The notes under the pieces: generated by a model | The model's input: only the letters and a program-made list of their open reading frames with translations | Told to the model about the DNA's origin: nothing | Databases searched by the model: none | Shown: piece by piece, positions 1-11,589 of the stretch | How positions within the stretch are numbered: position 1 is the stretch's first letter | How the letters are laid out: each line of letters begins with the position of its first letter | NCBI GenBank assembly: GCA_036365515.1 | Contig: CM070874.1 | Location: 250,335,430-250,399,429 of the forward strand | DNA from: Torymus aiolomorphi | Taxonomy: Eukaryota; Arthropoda; Insecta; Hymenoptera; Torymidae | Length of the DNA stretch: 64,000 nt | Direction: 5' to 3' | Position numbers and translations under genes: made by a program

Positions 1-289
1 ATACACGAGGTTTATACCTCGAGTTAAGTTTGCCTACTATGTCAATGTACATTTACGTTCTAAATTCAGTATTGTATGCTGTGAAGCATAAAATAATATA
101 AGATTAACAATAGTATATCTAAAATGGATAATTTAAGAAAAATCACTAAATATGCAAAAAAGTGACTTCACGGTTTTAGCTGTATTTTCTAAACGAAATC
201 GAATTTGGAAATGCGGTTGGAAGCATAGTATTCAGCGGAAAATTTGCTATCAAAATAGTACATAAAAAAAAAATCGATTTTTCGACCCC

Positions 290-626
290 CTAACCATGGC
301 TTGTCCCCTTAAGCTGCTGTTTTGCCATTTCTGTTTCGAAATGTATTAAATTTTCGTTTATCTGGATTTCTACCTGTCCTTTATTTATTAAGTTGTTATC
401 TCTAGCTAAAATCAGGCTTTATTCATTAATTAATCCGCCTATCACTGTGTAATCGTGTTACTTGTCGTCTTCTAAATGTGCTGAGTATATTTTGTTTTTC
501 TGTAGATTTTGTGATATTCTGATTTTGTTCTATCTGAGCTGATGGTTCTGAGTCTGCTTTTCGAATTCGTTGAGATCTGTTTTGGAGATCGTTGGTATTG
601 AAAATATTTTTGAATTGCTTCCTCAT
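290..626 (-). pseudogene. possible retroelement-like coding fossil
   Basis: Two open stretches in different minus-strand frames read like protein: a polar Gln/Arg-rich stretch at 626-426, and downstream about 40 codons with residues such as ILARDNNLINKGQVEIQ. They are short, shifted in frame and not assignable to a family. An old retrotransposon fragment is possible. This rests only on amino-acid composition and could be chance. Confidence 0.18.
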
Positions 627-733
627 AGAGGTAGCTTTGTAACGGTGAAAAAAATTTTCGAAAAAAAAATGTTCAAAAAGATGTTTTAAGGTGATATATG
701 TGTATATTAGTTGATTTTGATCATTTTTGTTTT

Positions 734-738
734 CGCGC

Positions 739-769
<31 letters not shown>

Positions 770-806
770 TGTGTGTGTCTGCGCGTGTGTGTGTGTGTGT
801 GCGTGT
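734..806. repeat. (CG)n(TG)n compound microsatellite
   Basis: A run of alternating CG dinucleotides passes into TG dinucleotides with a short GCGCG interruption. It is a simple alternating purine/pyrimidine repeat of the kind that can adopt Z-DNA. The cysteine/valine-rich open frames across it are artefacts of the repeat. Confidence 0.95.
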
Positions 807-1659
807 TTGAACTCTTCATATCTCCGAAACGAATCGACCGATTTTCGTCGGGTAAAGCTTATTCTCTTTGTGTCGCGGGAAAAGAAAGGTATGCTGATGG
901 ATTTGAGTTTTTATTGATTTTCTTTTGTTTTATAACCAAAAAACGATTTTGAATTTTTAGTTTTTTGATTTTTTCATATCTTACAGTCATTATTACATAA
1001 TATAATAAACTTTTTTTGAAAGGTATTTAAATTACCTATATTTTCCTTTTTTAAAATTTAAAATATCTTCACTCTGTCAATTGTTATTAAGGCCATGTGA
1101 TACTCAACAAAAATTGTGTTGGGTTCAGTCGATAATGCAGGTGCAGCCAACTACTGTGTATTAAACAGTAGATGGCGCTGAAGGTAGGCTTAACCTATAT
1201 TCGTAGAACTATTCGTTCCAAAAAACACTCACAGATGGCGTGCACTGAGAGAATTCTTTTAATGTTAACATGGCAATAAAGCATCGTAACATTCGTAACT
1301 ATTAGGCTAAATTTAAATATTTCCAAATATACCCATTGTAACAGTTGTCAACATGTTCTTCTAAAAAATTTGAACATGTTGCTGTAACTATTGATAGCTG
1401 AATAGTTACAATATGAGATTTGCCATCTAAATCTTCCCTATTTAAATATAAGATATTGTAACTGTTACAATATTGCAGTTTCAAATTCAAACAGAACGTA
1501 TTCTTTACTCAGAGTGCGTAATATAAGAAATAATCTTTTCCCATAAAAAATATGAAATAGTTCATATCAATATTTATACATATTTTCAAAGAATGATACT
1601 TATAAGTAAATTTTGCGAGAATGAATAAGATGTTAATGTTATTTTCACGAATAATAATA
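807..1659. other. AT-rich noncoding stretch
   Basis: No gene or known element is recognised. The only structure seen is a small hairpin at about 1338-1388, with arms reading roughly GTAACAG...CATGTTC and its complement. Confidence 0.5.
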
Positions 1660-2960
1660 AAGAAATGATCAAGGACTGTAACAATTCCATTTGATTGCAG
1701 ATCAATAAATAAAAAATACTTATAGAAAACGATCTATGGTTGCAAATTGAAAAAGAAATTATCAATTTTTGCAGTATTTTATGATAACATGCAATATCAT
1801 AAACATAATATATGTTTACAGATCGATATATAAAAATATTCATATATCTACCATGTACAATTATAAAAGCGATCTATGATTGCAAATTGATAAAGAAATT
1901 ATCAATTTCTGCAATATTTTACGATAACATGCAATATCATAAACATAATATTTATTTACAGATTGATAAATAAATACTTATATAAATACCCTGCAAAATT
2001 ATGAAAACGATCTATTATTGCAAATTGCTTAAGAAATTATAAATTTCTGCATTATTTTACGATAATGTGCAATATCATAAACATAATATTTGATTGCAGA
2101 TCGATATGAAAATCAATTTCTGCAGTATTAACTTAGACCATGAAAAATTATAACTACAGCATGTGATTGCAGATTTAGAAGAATATTTACATATAAAATA
2201 ACATGCACATTTGGTTATAAAAAATTTTTTCTTGCAAATCAATAAAGGAATGATCTATTACTGAATTTGCTGCGGAATAAATACTATCATACAAAGTGAT
2301 AATTATTAATTGATAAAGAACTCATCAATTACTGTTGTATTGAATACAATCATGCAATATTATAACCCACGCAAATGATCTTTGATAATAAATTAATAAA
2401 GAAATTATCAATTACTGCAGTAGTTTACGATAACAAACAATATCATAAACATAATATTTGATTGTAGATCGATATGAAAATCAATTCCTGCAGTATTAAA
2501 TTAGACCATGCAAAATTATAACTACAGCATTTGATTGCAGATTAATATTTACATATAAAATATTTACATGTAAATAAAGAATATTGTAAATAATGTAATG
2601 TAACGAAAGAAGTTAGTTATAAAATTTTTTTTATTGCAATTCAAGAAAGAAATGATTTATTGCTGCATATTTAATAATATTATACAAAATTATGATATAA
2701 TTATTAATTGATAAAGAAATCATTTTCCTGTTGTATTGAATAAAATCATGCAATATTGTAACATGCATTTCATTGCAGATTGATAAATAAAACAATACTT
2801 ATATTAATAATATCCGATATTATATATAAATGATATTATAATGCATATCAGTAAATAAATGATTAATTACTGTAGTATTTTACGATAACATGCAATACCA
2901 TGAACATAATGTTTGATTGCAGATCGATACCAAATCGATCCCTGCAGTATTGTAGTATAT
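1660..2960. repeat. diverged AT-rich tandem array, unit about 120-140 bp
   Basis: A degenerate unit recurs several times. It contains a phrase like GCAAATTGATAAAGAAATTA, then a CTGCAATATTTTACGATAAC-like phrase, then CAATATCATAAACATAATAT, and ends near TTGCAGATCGAT. Recognisable starts lie near 1744, 1882, 2023, 2382 and 2843. Units vary in length and some are partial. It resembles decayed satellite or minisatellite DNA. There is no coding signal. Confidence 0.75.
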
Positions 2961-3354
2961 AATTTCCATACTAGCAGGTAGCAACCGTTACCGCTATAGT
3001 ATTTCTCCCTTACAATTAAAGGTGGGAGCAATGTATACTAAAATCGTGTGACGCTGTTACTGCCATGGTATGCTGCTCATCCAACGATCGTACTATTGTG
3101 TAACTGTTGTAGTATGAAAAGCAACATACTTTAAAAGTAAGCGATCCATACCATAACAGTATGGGTCTCTTACTAAGATTGCTAAAACCGCCTTACTTAT
3201 ATAGTAAAGGACCTCCTATACTCCACGAGTAAGCCGTTTTAACTGTAGTAGTAAGAGTTTTCTTTCCGTGTGCACCCGTAGAAAACTGTTACTTTTTGGG
3301 GAGATATAATTCGTACCTAAAAATCAGGTGTGCCCTAAATACTGAAATTAGTCT
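2961..3354. other. noncoding stretch, nothing recognised
   Basis: Unique-looking sequence with many GTAGTA/AGTATG-like words. No open frame, RNA gene or element is identified. Confidence 0.4.
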
Positions 3355-3635
3355 AGGCGCCAGGGGGGTTTTCGTGGCCGATGGATGTCCACGGTTCCAC
3401 CAAAGCTTTTCTTACGTATTTTTGTTTGCTGATTCTGAATTTCGAAGGTGGTCAGTCGCCAGACTATTAGTTTGTTGTTATTAACAATTAAATTGTTTAT
3501 TAACAAAAGAACTAACAGTCTGGCGACTGTCCACCTTGGAAATTCAGAACTAGCAGACAAAAATACGTAAGAAAAGCTTTGGTGGAGGTGTGTGTAGACA
3601 TCCATCGGCCACGGAAACCCCCCTGGCGCCTAGAC
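3355..3635. repeat. foldback element (small palindrome)
   Basis: The left arm begins GGCGCCAGGGGGGTTTTCGT and runs through a GACTGACC-type motif to about 3480. The right arm from about 3500 is its diverged reverse complement and ends in CCCCCCTGGCGCC. The spacer is a short AT-rich loop around 3480-3500. It looks like a non-autonomous hairpin MITE. A relative of one terminus lies at 13636-13715. The short open frames on both strands are by-products of the symmetry. Confidence 0.85.
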
Positions 3636-3640
3636 TACAT

Positions 3641-4583
3641 CTCGAATCTGTCGCGGGAGCACAGACATTCAAGTATACCTTTGCTATCCCTTCTCCGTCG
3701 TGTTCGTCTAGGTGATGTCCTCGGGAAGTGGTAGTTGCGTTGGCTGCCGTCGAGGAGAGTATAATTATATGAAGACGTGTTGTCTTCTGCAGGAACTCTT
3801 CGCCTAGAGCAAAACAAAATAATTATATAACATTAATAATGTGTTAAGCAGTAGGGATGAGGATAGCAGTATCGAACTGCCAGGAACAGAGGAGTAGACC
3901 GATGGAAAGTTGGAGGCTAGGTTCGGCTATACTATAGGATAAAGTCCAAATCCGAAGTGAAGTACTTACTCGAGTCTGTCGCAGAAGCGCGAACTACATT
4001 CAAGTACACCTTCGCCATCCCATCTCCGTTGGGTTCGCCTAGGTGATGTCTTCGGGAAGTCGTAGTTGCATTGGCTGCCCTCGAGAAGAGTAGAATTGTA
4101 TGAAGACGTGTTGTCTTCTACAGGAGCCCTTCACCTAGGGCAATACAAAATATATTAATAATGTGTGAAGCAGTAGGGATGAGGATAGCAGTATCGAACT
4201 GCCAGGAACAGAGGAGTAGACCGATGGAAAGTTAGAGGCTAGGTTCGGCTATACTACAGGATAAAGTCCAAATTCGAAGTGAAGTACTTACTCGAGTCTG
4301 TCGCGGGAGCGCGAACTACATTCAACTACACCTTCGCCCTCCCATCTCCGTTGTGTTCGCCTAGGTGATGTCCTCGGCAAGTGGTAGTTGCGTTGGCTGC
4401 CCTCGAGAAGAGTAGAATTGTATGAAGACGTGTTGTCTTCTACAGGAGCTCTTCACCTAAGACAATACAAAATATATTAATAATGTGTTAAGCAGTAGGG
4501 ATGAGGATAGCAGTATCGATCTGCCAGGAACAGAGGAGTAGACCGATGGAAAGTTGGAGGCTAGGTTCGGCTATACTATTAAA
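3641..4583. repeat. three tandem copies of a 0.32-kb unit
   Basis: Units begin near 3641, 3968 and 4290 with CTCGARTCTGTCGC and end with GGCTATACTA. Spacing is about 327 and 322 bp. Conserved words include GGTGATGTC, GAAGACGTGTTGTCTTCT (itself a small palindrome) and CAGTAGGGATGAGGATAGCA. The first unit directly abuts the 3355-3635 foldback and is the most diverged. It has no coding potential and is likely a young local tandem amplification. Confidence 0.9.
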
Positions 4584-5006
4584 TAAAATCCCAGTCCAAC
4601 GCATACTTACATCATGGCCACATCCTCCAGGAAAGCGGTCTATACCATGTGCATCGAGCCATCTCCTCTAATTTTCTTAACCTGATATAACCTCTAAAAG
4701 TCAATTAATGGTGGTAGTTAACGAATAAGCCACCTCATTATTCATTAACTACTACGATGAAACTGGATTTCACAGGTTAAAATAACTTTTCCACAATTTT
4801 TTCTCATCTTCTCAGATTCATTGCTCAACCATGCAGTCTTAATTTGAACATTGGATGCCTTGCATTTTGTGAACGTAGATGTTAAGCAGGGCTGACTATA
4901 GATCCATAGATCTTTTAGACACACTCACACTACACTACACTATACTATATGGGTCAAAATTAAAAACTTGGAAAGGAAGTTCATCCTGCTCCTACAATAT
5001 AAAAGC
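4584..5006. other. noncoding stretch
   Basis: Nothing recognised beyond a short CACTACACTAC-like simple stretch near 4925-4950. Confidence 0.4.
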
Positions 5007-5475
5007 CACCTGTTAGATTTTGCTGGTGTATTGTCCATTCAATGTAATCGATATTTACTTTGAGATGATGTATCCGTACTTAATCGAAAAGACTGTAAGA
5101 ATGATAAAAATCCGCTTCAGTAATGCATCTCAGACATCTCATGTATTTTTGAGTTGACTTTATGTTTCTGAAAATACATATAATTTAATAACAAAATGAA
5201 AATATGTCATTTTTCAGTTTGACAGTTCTAAGAAATAGACAAGCAGTGTCTCAACTAAATCTGAAAAATTGCATAACTGAATATTTTTTTCATTAAATTA
5301 TACCTACTTACAGAAAGATGAAATAAGCTTAAAATACATGCGATGCCTAAAATGGATTAGAGAGGCGGGTTTCTATCATTCTTACACTTTTTTAAATTAA
5401 GTACTAAAACACAGTACCTCAAAGTAAACATCAACAACTCTGAATAATGAGTTCACCTGTTAAATCTGACAGGTG
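5007..5475. repeat. diverged foldback element
   Basis: The left arm starts CACCTGTTAGATTTTGCTGG at 5007. The right arm ends in the complement (AATCTGACAGGTG) at 5475. Internal phrases also pair: TGTAAGAATGATA on the left against TATCATTCTTACA on the right, and TACTTTGAG against CTCAAAGTA. The arms are roughly 230 bp, noticeably diverged, with almost no loop. It is non-coding. Confidence 0.75.
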
Positions 5476-6572
5476 CCCTCTATATGTGCTGCTTTTTCTG
5501 GAACGAAAATGAAAACGCTGAAACAAAAAAAATGAAGTTGTAGCAATTGTCGAAAGCAGTAGATTACTGAAATAATAATTATTCAAAGAGACCACAGAGT
5601 GGTCACAGTGTATTAAAATAATTACAGACTAGATCAGGTTCCATGGATAATCTGGAAGATGAAGCTGTTAAGATGCACGTATCAGGAAGCCCTTCACTTA
5701 AGGTTGCCCATTGTAATGCCACTGTTGAGTTTTGTCAAAGTGCAGTTCCCAATTTGGTGCTATTTTCTTAAAGACCTTATGATGGTCATATTAATAGCCA
5801 TATTGAGAGTCCATTATAACTTCTAATTGATGCTGAAGAACTGTACTGGGAAAAAAAATTTGGTTTAGTAAATAACGGTTGTTATTTTAGATTTGAATGC
5901 CCTGACACGTGTAGAAAAGAAAAGGGAAAATCAGAAAATTTTCTACCAACATGGTCTCTTTTCCCGGGAAAAGAAAACAAAAATAGAAATTTTTGAATTC
6001 AATATGAAAAATAATTACATTAAATAAACTAAAGAAATGGATTATCAAGAATATATTTTACAAAATTCTCCTTAGAATAAATTATCACACTGTCACCTAT
6101 GGATTGGAAAATCTAGCACTATTTCTAGAAACTATTTAGATGTTAAAATAGATTGTAAGTATTTGTAAGTGTCAGACCTATGTACAGGTACCATAACCAT
6201 AAATTACAATGCCTACACATAACTGACTGCTACCAGCAATATAAACACAGCTGTCATCACATAGTAAGTGTTCTGATTTCAAACTTCTTTATATGGCGTT
6301 TCTCAATTAATTTTTTCTTTTGCACTCTCGAGTTGATTTGAAAGTAAAGATTTAGTATATTATATTTAATAAAGTATGTTTAATAAGTTTGTGAAAGCGT
6401 TTAATAGAAGTAGTGTACAATGAATGTTTTATTCAAGTTTCAAATTAGCTTAAGAACGAGGCAGTATTGTCAAGTACACTCACTATGAATAGAAATATAT
6501 TTATGTCAAGATTCAGTTTAATTAAAAAAAAGAGATACATGTAGGCGAAAGAAAATCAAAACATCTACTTAC
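5476..6572. other. AT-rich noncoding stretch
   Basis: No element or gene recognised on either strand. Confidence 0.4.
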
Positions 6573-6889
6573 TAATGAACCTGAAATTGGAACTGCTACT
6601 ACTAGAGCATCAGAGACTGAAGTTGAAGGAACCTCTGCAACAGGTTGTGGTTCATTAACTTTGCTCTTTGTTCAGGGTCGAGGGTTGACGAGAGATAGAA
6701 ATGTTTCAACATACTTAATGTGTTGCTGTTCAGATTCTTCAGCTGATTCACCATCCTCTCTTTCCCTTTTCTTTTCCTTATCTTTGTCCTTGTCTTTTGA
6801 GCCATCTTTGGCATTAAAATTATTGTGCTCTTCATCTTTGTATGGCCTCTCATTACTTTCTCCAATGTGATCATGTAGTTGGCGTTATC
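6573..6889 (-). pseudogene. exon-like frame with one stop and a splice-donor-like end
   Basis: Read on the minus strand in a frame that is not the longest open one, this stretch encodes a strongly charged protein-like sequence. It runs from a HIGESNERPYK start through a KDKDKDKEKKRERED run and AEESEQQHIKYVETFLSLVN, to VPSTSVSDALVVAVPISG. There is a single in-frame TGA about two thirds along. The frame ends at 6573 against GTAAGT, a consensus splice donor. Upstream of about 6889 the frame closes with stops and no clear acceptor is seen. It could be a decayed host exon, a processed fragment or an exon with an assembly error. The protein is not recognised. Confidence 0.4.
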
Positions 6890-7397
6890 ATTGACGTCGT
6901 CATTGCAGCCGTACTCGCGGCAGCAGCTAAGTACTATCGTGATAGACGTCGTGGCGAAAGCTGTTGCTGCCACCTCTGCTGCTTACGTACGATGACGACC
7001 GGGCCGCATCCTTCCTTCTTGAGCCCCCTGCTGCTGCTGCTGCGGCACGTCCGCCACCTCTTCTCTGTATCTCTGTTACACACAATCACAAGCGCATCTC
7101 GTGCATACCCGCTCGCTCGCAGCCAAGAGTCCGAGACACCTGACACATGCGTCGCGCGATAACGGAGCTGCGACCCGTAAAAGTGAGGTTATGGCTCTGC
7201 GGTGCGCGGCGCCTGCCTCGTGGACATACTCCGCATGCGGTGTGAGACGGCGTAGGTATCGTACCTCGTCGTCGTCGTGGTCACGGATCAGCTCGCATTG
7301 TCGTCACTTCAGCGTGGGCTGCGGGGGTGCGTCGTGGCTCGACACTCAACAGTGCTCAGCGTCATGAATAAACATTAAACAACACGGGGTATATTCG
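6890..7397. other. GC-richer stretch with CpG and CTG/CGT repeats
   Basis: Base composition rises sharply relative to both sides, with CTGCTGCTG and CGTCGTCGT runs and frequent CpG. Several short overlapping open frames occur on both strands, as expected from the composition. It may be the 5' region of the gene whose exon-like relic lies at 6573-6889. No start site can be assigned. Confidence 0.3.
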
Positions 7398-8280
7398 GAT
7401 ATTGGAATCATAAGTGAATTTGGCAACCGCGGAATCCGAGTGACGACCAACAACACTTTTCTGACTATGTAGTACGTCCTGAAACGGTCAATAACGGTTT
7501 TTGACTACGGGAGCTGTGTTCCGTATCTGTAAACAAGAATCAGCTGGTTACGCTGATTGATCTCAAAGTTCTCTGTTTTACCGGCAGAACACGGTAAATT
7601 CTATATTATTAAAATAAATATATCGAATTACGTCAAGAGATAGTTGCCCTGCGCAATGTATCTATCAGCCTACACAATTTTGAGCTCAAATATCAACGGC
7701 ACCCTAAAAAATTATGCGAACAAAAATAACCGAAATTTCGTTCGCAAAATTTTTTAGGGTGCCGTTGATATTTGGGTTCAAAACTGCGTAGGCTGGTAGA
7801 TTATTACATTGCGCAGGGCAACTATCTCTTTATAAGACGTAATTCGATATCTTTATTTTAATAATATAGAATTTACCGTTTTCTGCCGGTAAAACAGAGA
7901 ACATGAGTACCACACCCTCTTAAGCGCTGATCGCCACTAATGCAATAAAAAAGACTTTATTTGCTTTTGCACATTTGTTCATTCGATATAAAATACAACA
8001 ATGAATAGTGAACAAGAAGAAATAGTTGATCCGGGCAACGGAGAAAGCTTTAAAATATTTGTGAATGTCAACGCTTAACCAGTAGGTTTTTGATGATAGT
8101 TTTGAGATGAAGTCAATCATGAGTGCTTAACCGGCTGATTCTTGTTTACAGATACGGAACACAGCTCCAGTAGTCAAAAACCGTTATTGACCGTTTCAGG
8201 ACGTACGACATGGTCAGAAAAGTGTTATTGGTCGTCACTGGGATTGCGCCGTTGCCAAATTAACTTACGATTTCAGTATT
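7398..8280. mobile_element. large foldback element with unpaired insert
   Basis: The outer arms at about 7398-7565 and 8125-8280 are reverse complements. Shared words include TGACGACCAA, GTTATTGACCGTTTC and TGTTTACAGATACGGAACAC. The inner arms at about 7566-7720 and 7740-7905 also pair, around the hinge AAATTTTTTAGGGTGCCGTTG. About 220 bp at 7906-8125 has no partner on the left side, so it is an insertion in the right arm or a deletion from the left. It encodes no transposase. The 66-codon minus frame inside the insert is not recognised. Confidence 0.85.
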
Positions 8281-8548
8281 CGCCATATTCGTTAATGTTC
8301 CCCCAAAGTTAGTATACAGGTAATGTTAGTATTTAAATTATTTATTTCACATAGATAAAGCGTAACATTTTTAGTCCCCATTGTAACCGGGATATCAAAA
8401 ACAAGGCAAGCCTTATATCCCCTATAACACTCAATATTGGAGCAATATTGCTTCAACGTTGCTTCGAGATGTTCGCAATATTTGCAAATGTTCCCTCAAC
8501 GTTAGTATACATGGATGCAACCATGGAGCAATATTGCAGCAATATTCG
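8281..8548. repeat. partial arm of the GGCGCGCC-core palindrome family
   Basis: It contains the phrase TTTATTTCACATAGATAA and the following AGTCCCCATTGTAA and AACAAGGCAAGCCTT words, which recur at 8725-8800. This is therefore a third, incomplete piece of the same repeat family beside copy A. It is rich in CAATATTG-like words. Confidence 0.6.
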
Positions 8549-9317
8549 TCCAATATTTGACAACGCCTGAGAAATATTGTATATATTTATAATTATACTT
8601 TTTGCAGATTTTTCTTTCCATTTTGAAATACTGCAACAATATTCCCCAAAGACTCAATAACATTATAGAGAAACATTAAATTTTAAGTGTTTATGTTTTA
8701 AAATTAATCTTTAAAATGAAATTTATTTATTTCACATAGATAAGGCGTACAATTTTGAGTCCCCATTGTGAAGGGAATATCAAAAACAAGTCAAGCCTTG
8801 TAATTCGGACTCTTCGTAAAGAGTTACGGTTGAATTACACGGCTTATATACTCTCGGCTATCCAGTGTATCTATAGAAAGCCCTATCGGCGCGCCGTATA
8901 GTGGTGACAAAGGGGAAATTGTGATAGCCGGCTCTCGATAAGCAAACTTCTGCTATTTATCCGCTATGCGGCGCGCCGATAGCGCTTTCTGTACTTACAC
9001 TCGATGGCCGAGAGTATATAAGCCGTGTAATTCAAACGTTCAAAAGACTTTCCGAAGAGTCCGAATTACAAGGCTTGCCTTGTTTTTGACATTCCCCTTA
9101 CAATGGGACTCAACATTTTATGTGAAATAGATTAATTTCGTTTTAAAGATTGATTTTAAAACATAAACATTTAAAATTGTATGTTTCTCTATAGTATTAT
9201 TGAATCTTGGGGGAATATTGTTGCAGTATTCCAAAATCGAAAGAAAAATCTGCAAAAAGTATAATTATAAATATACCCAATATTTGGCACCGTCTGAGAA
9301 ATATTATGTTTATAATT
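8549..9317. mobile_element. palindromic element, copy A (GGCGCGCC-core family)
   Basis: The long inverted repeat centres on about 8950. From the outside in, both arms carry TATAATTATACTTTTTGCAG, AATATT-rich words, TTTAAAATTAATCTTTAAAA-like words, AACAAGGCAAGCCTT, TTCGGACTCTTCG, GAATTACACGGCTTATATAC, and a core with GCGCGCCG. The sequence GTATATAAGCC lies in each arm facing outward. The element encodes no protein. The right arm is cut short where copy B starts. Confidence 0.85.
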
Positions 9318-9318
9318 A

Positions 9319-10612
9319 CGAGGATCATTTGATAAGTACCTAGCCTACAAATGAAAACACCAAAATTTTACAAAAAATAAAATTTATTTTTCAATGTAGT
9401 CTCCTTTTAGTTGAATACACTTGGTCCAGCGGTGTTCCAATTTTTTTAACCCCGTTGAAAAAAATGTTTTCTCTTGGTTTGCAAAATAGGCCTCCGTGGC
9501 GGCGATTATTTCGTTATTGGAGTGGAATCTCTTCCCGGCGAGCGAATTTTTTAGGTTCGGAAACAAAAAAAAGTCGCACGGAGCCAAATCTGGAGAATAC
9601 GGTGGATGCGGCAGCAGTTCGTAGCGTAATTCGACCAATTTAGCCGTGGCGAGTGCAGAAGTGTGAGCCGGTGCATTATCGTGGTGGAAAAGCACTTTCT
9701 TTTTAGACAAATGGGGCCGTTTTTCTTCTAACACGGCGTCAAATCGGCTCAATAGTTCGGCGTAGTACTGTCCTGTGACCGTTTTGCCCTTCTCCAGATA
9801 GTCAATAAAAATCACACCTTGAGAATCCCAGATAACAGTGGCCATCACCTTTCCGGCCGACGGGACCGTCTTCGCCTTCTTCGGAGCAGATTCACCGGGT
9901 AAGGTCCACTGTTTTGACTGCTCCTTGGTCTCTGGAGTGTAGTAGTGAATCCATGTTTCGTCGACGGTCACGTAACGACGCAAGAACTCTTTTGGATTGC
10001 GATTAAACAGCTCCAAACACTGCTCTGAACTGGTCACACGGATGCGCTTGTTGTCTGCAGTCAGCAAACGCGGCACTCACCTTGCTGACAGCTCCCTCAT
10101 GCCTAAAATCTCATGTAGGATATGCCACACGCGTTCTTCTGAGATGCCTACTATCGCAGCTATCTCGTGCACCTTTAATCGGCGGTCTGACAAAACGATA
10201 TCGTGTATTTTTGTCACGTTCTCCTCCGTAGTGGCTGTTTTCGGAGCACCTGGGCGTGGATCATCAAAAACCGACGTACGACCACGTTGAAACTCGTTAT
10301 ACCAAAATTTAACGGTCGCCATCGAAGGAGAAGCATCCCCATACACTGCATCCAAGCGTTCTTTAATTTCACTGCGCGATTTCCCTTCCAAAAACAAGAA
10401 TCGAATCACCGACCGATATTGTTCTTTCTCCATTTTTTCAAAAATCAACGGACACATTTGCTTTCACACGCTCTCAAAAATAAACTACAACTCCGATCCG
10501 GCTGAAATTTCGTCTGTAACCGTTTACAGGAAGATACTGCACTGTAGTGTATTTCTGGTGCGATAGTGGCACCATCTGGCGGTGAGGCTAGGTACTTGTC
10601 AAATGACCCTCG
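9319..10612 (-). mobile_element. mariner transposon, copy 1
   Basis: The element is 1294 bp, flanked by TA at 9317-9318 and 10613-10614. Its inverted termini are CGAGGATCATTTGATAAGTA and the complement of TACTTGTCAAATGACCCTCG (one mismatch in the left end). Length and structure equal copy 2 at 60833-62126, with only about a dozen differences noticed between the two. That points to recent activity. Confidence 0.97.
9384..10457 (-). pseudogene. mariner transposase with one nonsense codon
   Basis: The cut-and-paste transposase would bind the inverted termini in the nucleus and insert at TA. The reading frame is collinear with the 357-residue protein of copy 2. The N-terminal helix-turn-helix part occupies residues 1-126. 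Codon 127 (Trp in copy 2, within SARWVPR) is TGA here at 10077-10079. The frame then continues to the end with no other break. The catalytic motifs VDETW, HDNAPAH and PDLAPCD are present with DD34D spacing. This copy is therefore non-autonomous by a single base change, which could also be a sequencing error. Confidence 0.95.
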
Positions 10613-11345
10613 TATACTTCTTGCAGATTTTTTGCATATTTTGGAATACTGCATCAATATTCTCCTAAGCATTAATACCACCAGAGGAACATTAAATTTG
10701 AAGTGTTTATGTTTTAAAATTAATCTTTAAAACTAAATTAATTTACTTCACGCATATGTGGCGTAAAATTTTTAGTGCTCGTTGTAAAGGGGATAAAAAC
10801 AAGGCAAGCCTTGTAATTCGGACTCTTCGTAAATAGTCATTTGAACGGTTGTCTTATACTGCTTATATACTCTCGGCCATCCAGTGTATCCACAGAACGC
10901 GCTACCGACGCGCCGCATAGCGGTTAAATAGCCGAAGTTTGCTTATCGAGCGCCGCCCATAACAAGTTCGCCTTGGTCACCGCTATGCGGTTCGTCGGTA
11001 GTGCTTTCTGTGAATACACTGGATGACCGAGACTATATAAGCCGTATAAGTCAACCGTTCAAATGACTCTTTACGAAGAGTCCGAATTACAAGGCTTGCC
11101 TTGTTTTTGATATCTTCTTTACAACGAGCACTAGAAATTTTATGCCACATATGCGTGAAATAAATTAATTTCGTTTTAAAGATTAATTTTAAAACATAGA
11201 CACTTCAACTTTAATGTTCCTCTGGTGTTATTAATGCTTAGGAGAATATTGTTGCAATATTCCAAAATCTGCAAAGAATCTGCAAAAAGTATAATTATAA
11301 ACATAATATTTCTCAGGCATTGTCAAATATTGGACGAATATTGCT

Positions 11346-11589
11346 GGAATATTACTGTTACGGATAGCCCAATACATCATTTTACAAAAGAAATGGAAAA
11401 ACGGTCATCAAGGTTTGCAGGTATATTCCCTAAGGGTTTCTTTCATGTTTATTAACGTTGGGGGACTATTAGCGAAAATTGCGAAAATGGCAAATGAATA
11501 TCGAGAAAATATTCCTGAAATATTCGGTGCTATAGGGGTAGGATTCCTCCTTCCTGCACTTATTCCAGCTCTTTCTCTAGATCTGACAT
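11346..11589. other. noncoding stretch between palindrome and LINE relic
   Basis: Contains AATATTCCTGAAATATTCGG-like words reminiscent of the palindrome arms. It has no clear gene. Confidence 0.4.

Larger units (their letters stand above)
9283..11345. mobile_element. palindromic element, copy B, split by mariner
   Basis: It belongs to the same family as copy A. The left arm begins before the mariner (CCAATATTTGG... up to TATAATTA at 9318) and resumes after it at 10613 (TACTTCTTGCAGATTTT). The right arm runs to about 11345 (AATATTGGACGAATATTGC). The core at 10900-11010 carries ACGCGCCGCATAGCGG and a diverged partner. It stands head-to-tail with copy A. The mariner with its TA duplication explains the interruption. 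Confidence 0.85.

Noticed and set aside
698..952. Cys/Val-rich ORFs
   Set aside because: They translate the TG microsatellite.
3641..4583. CRISPR-like array
   Set aside because: Units are over 300 bp with no short repeat-spacer pattern, in a eukaryotic setting; a plain tandem repeat.
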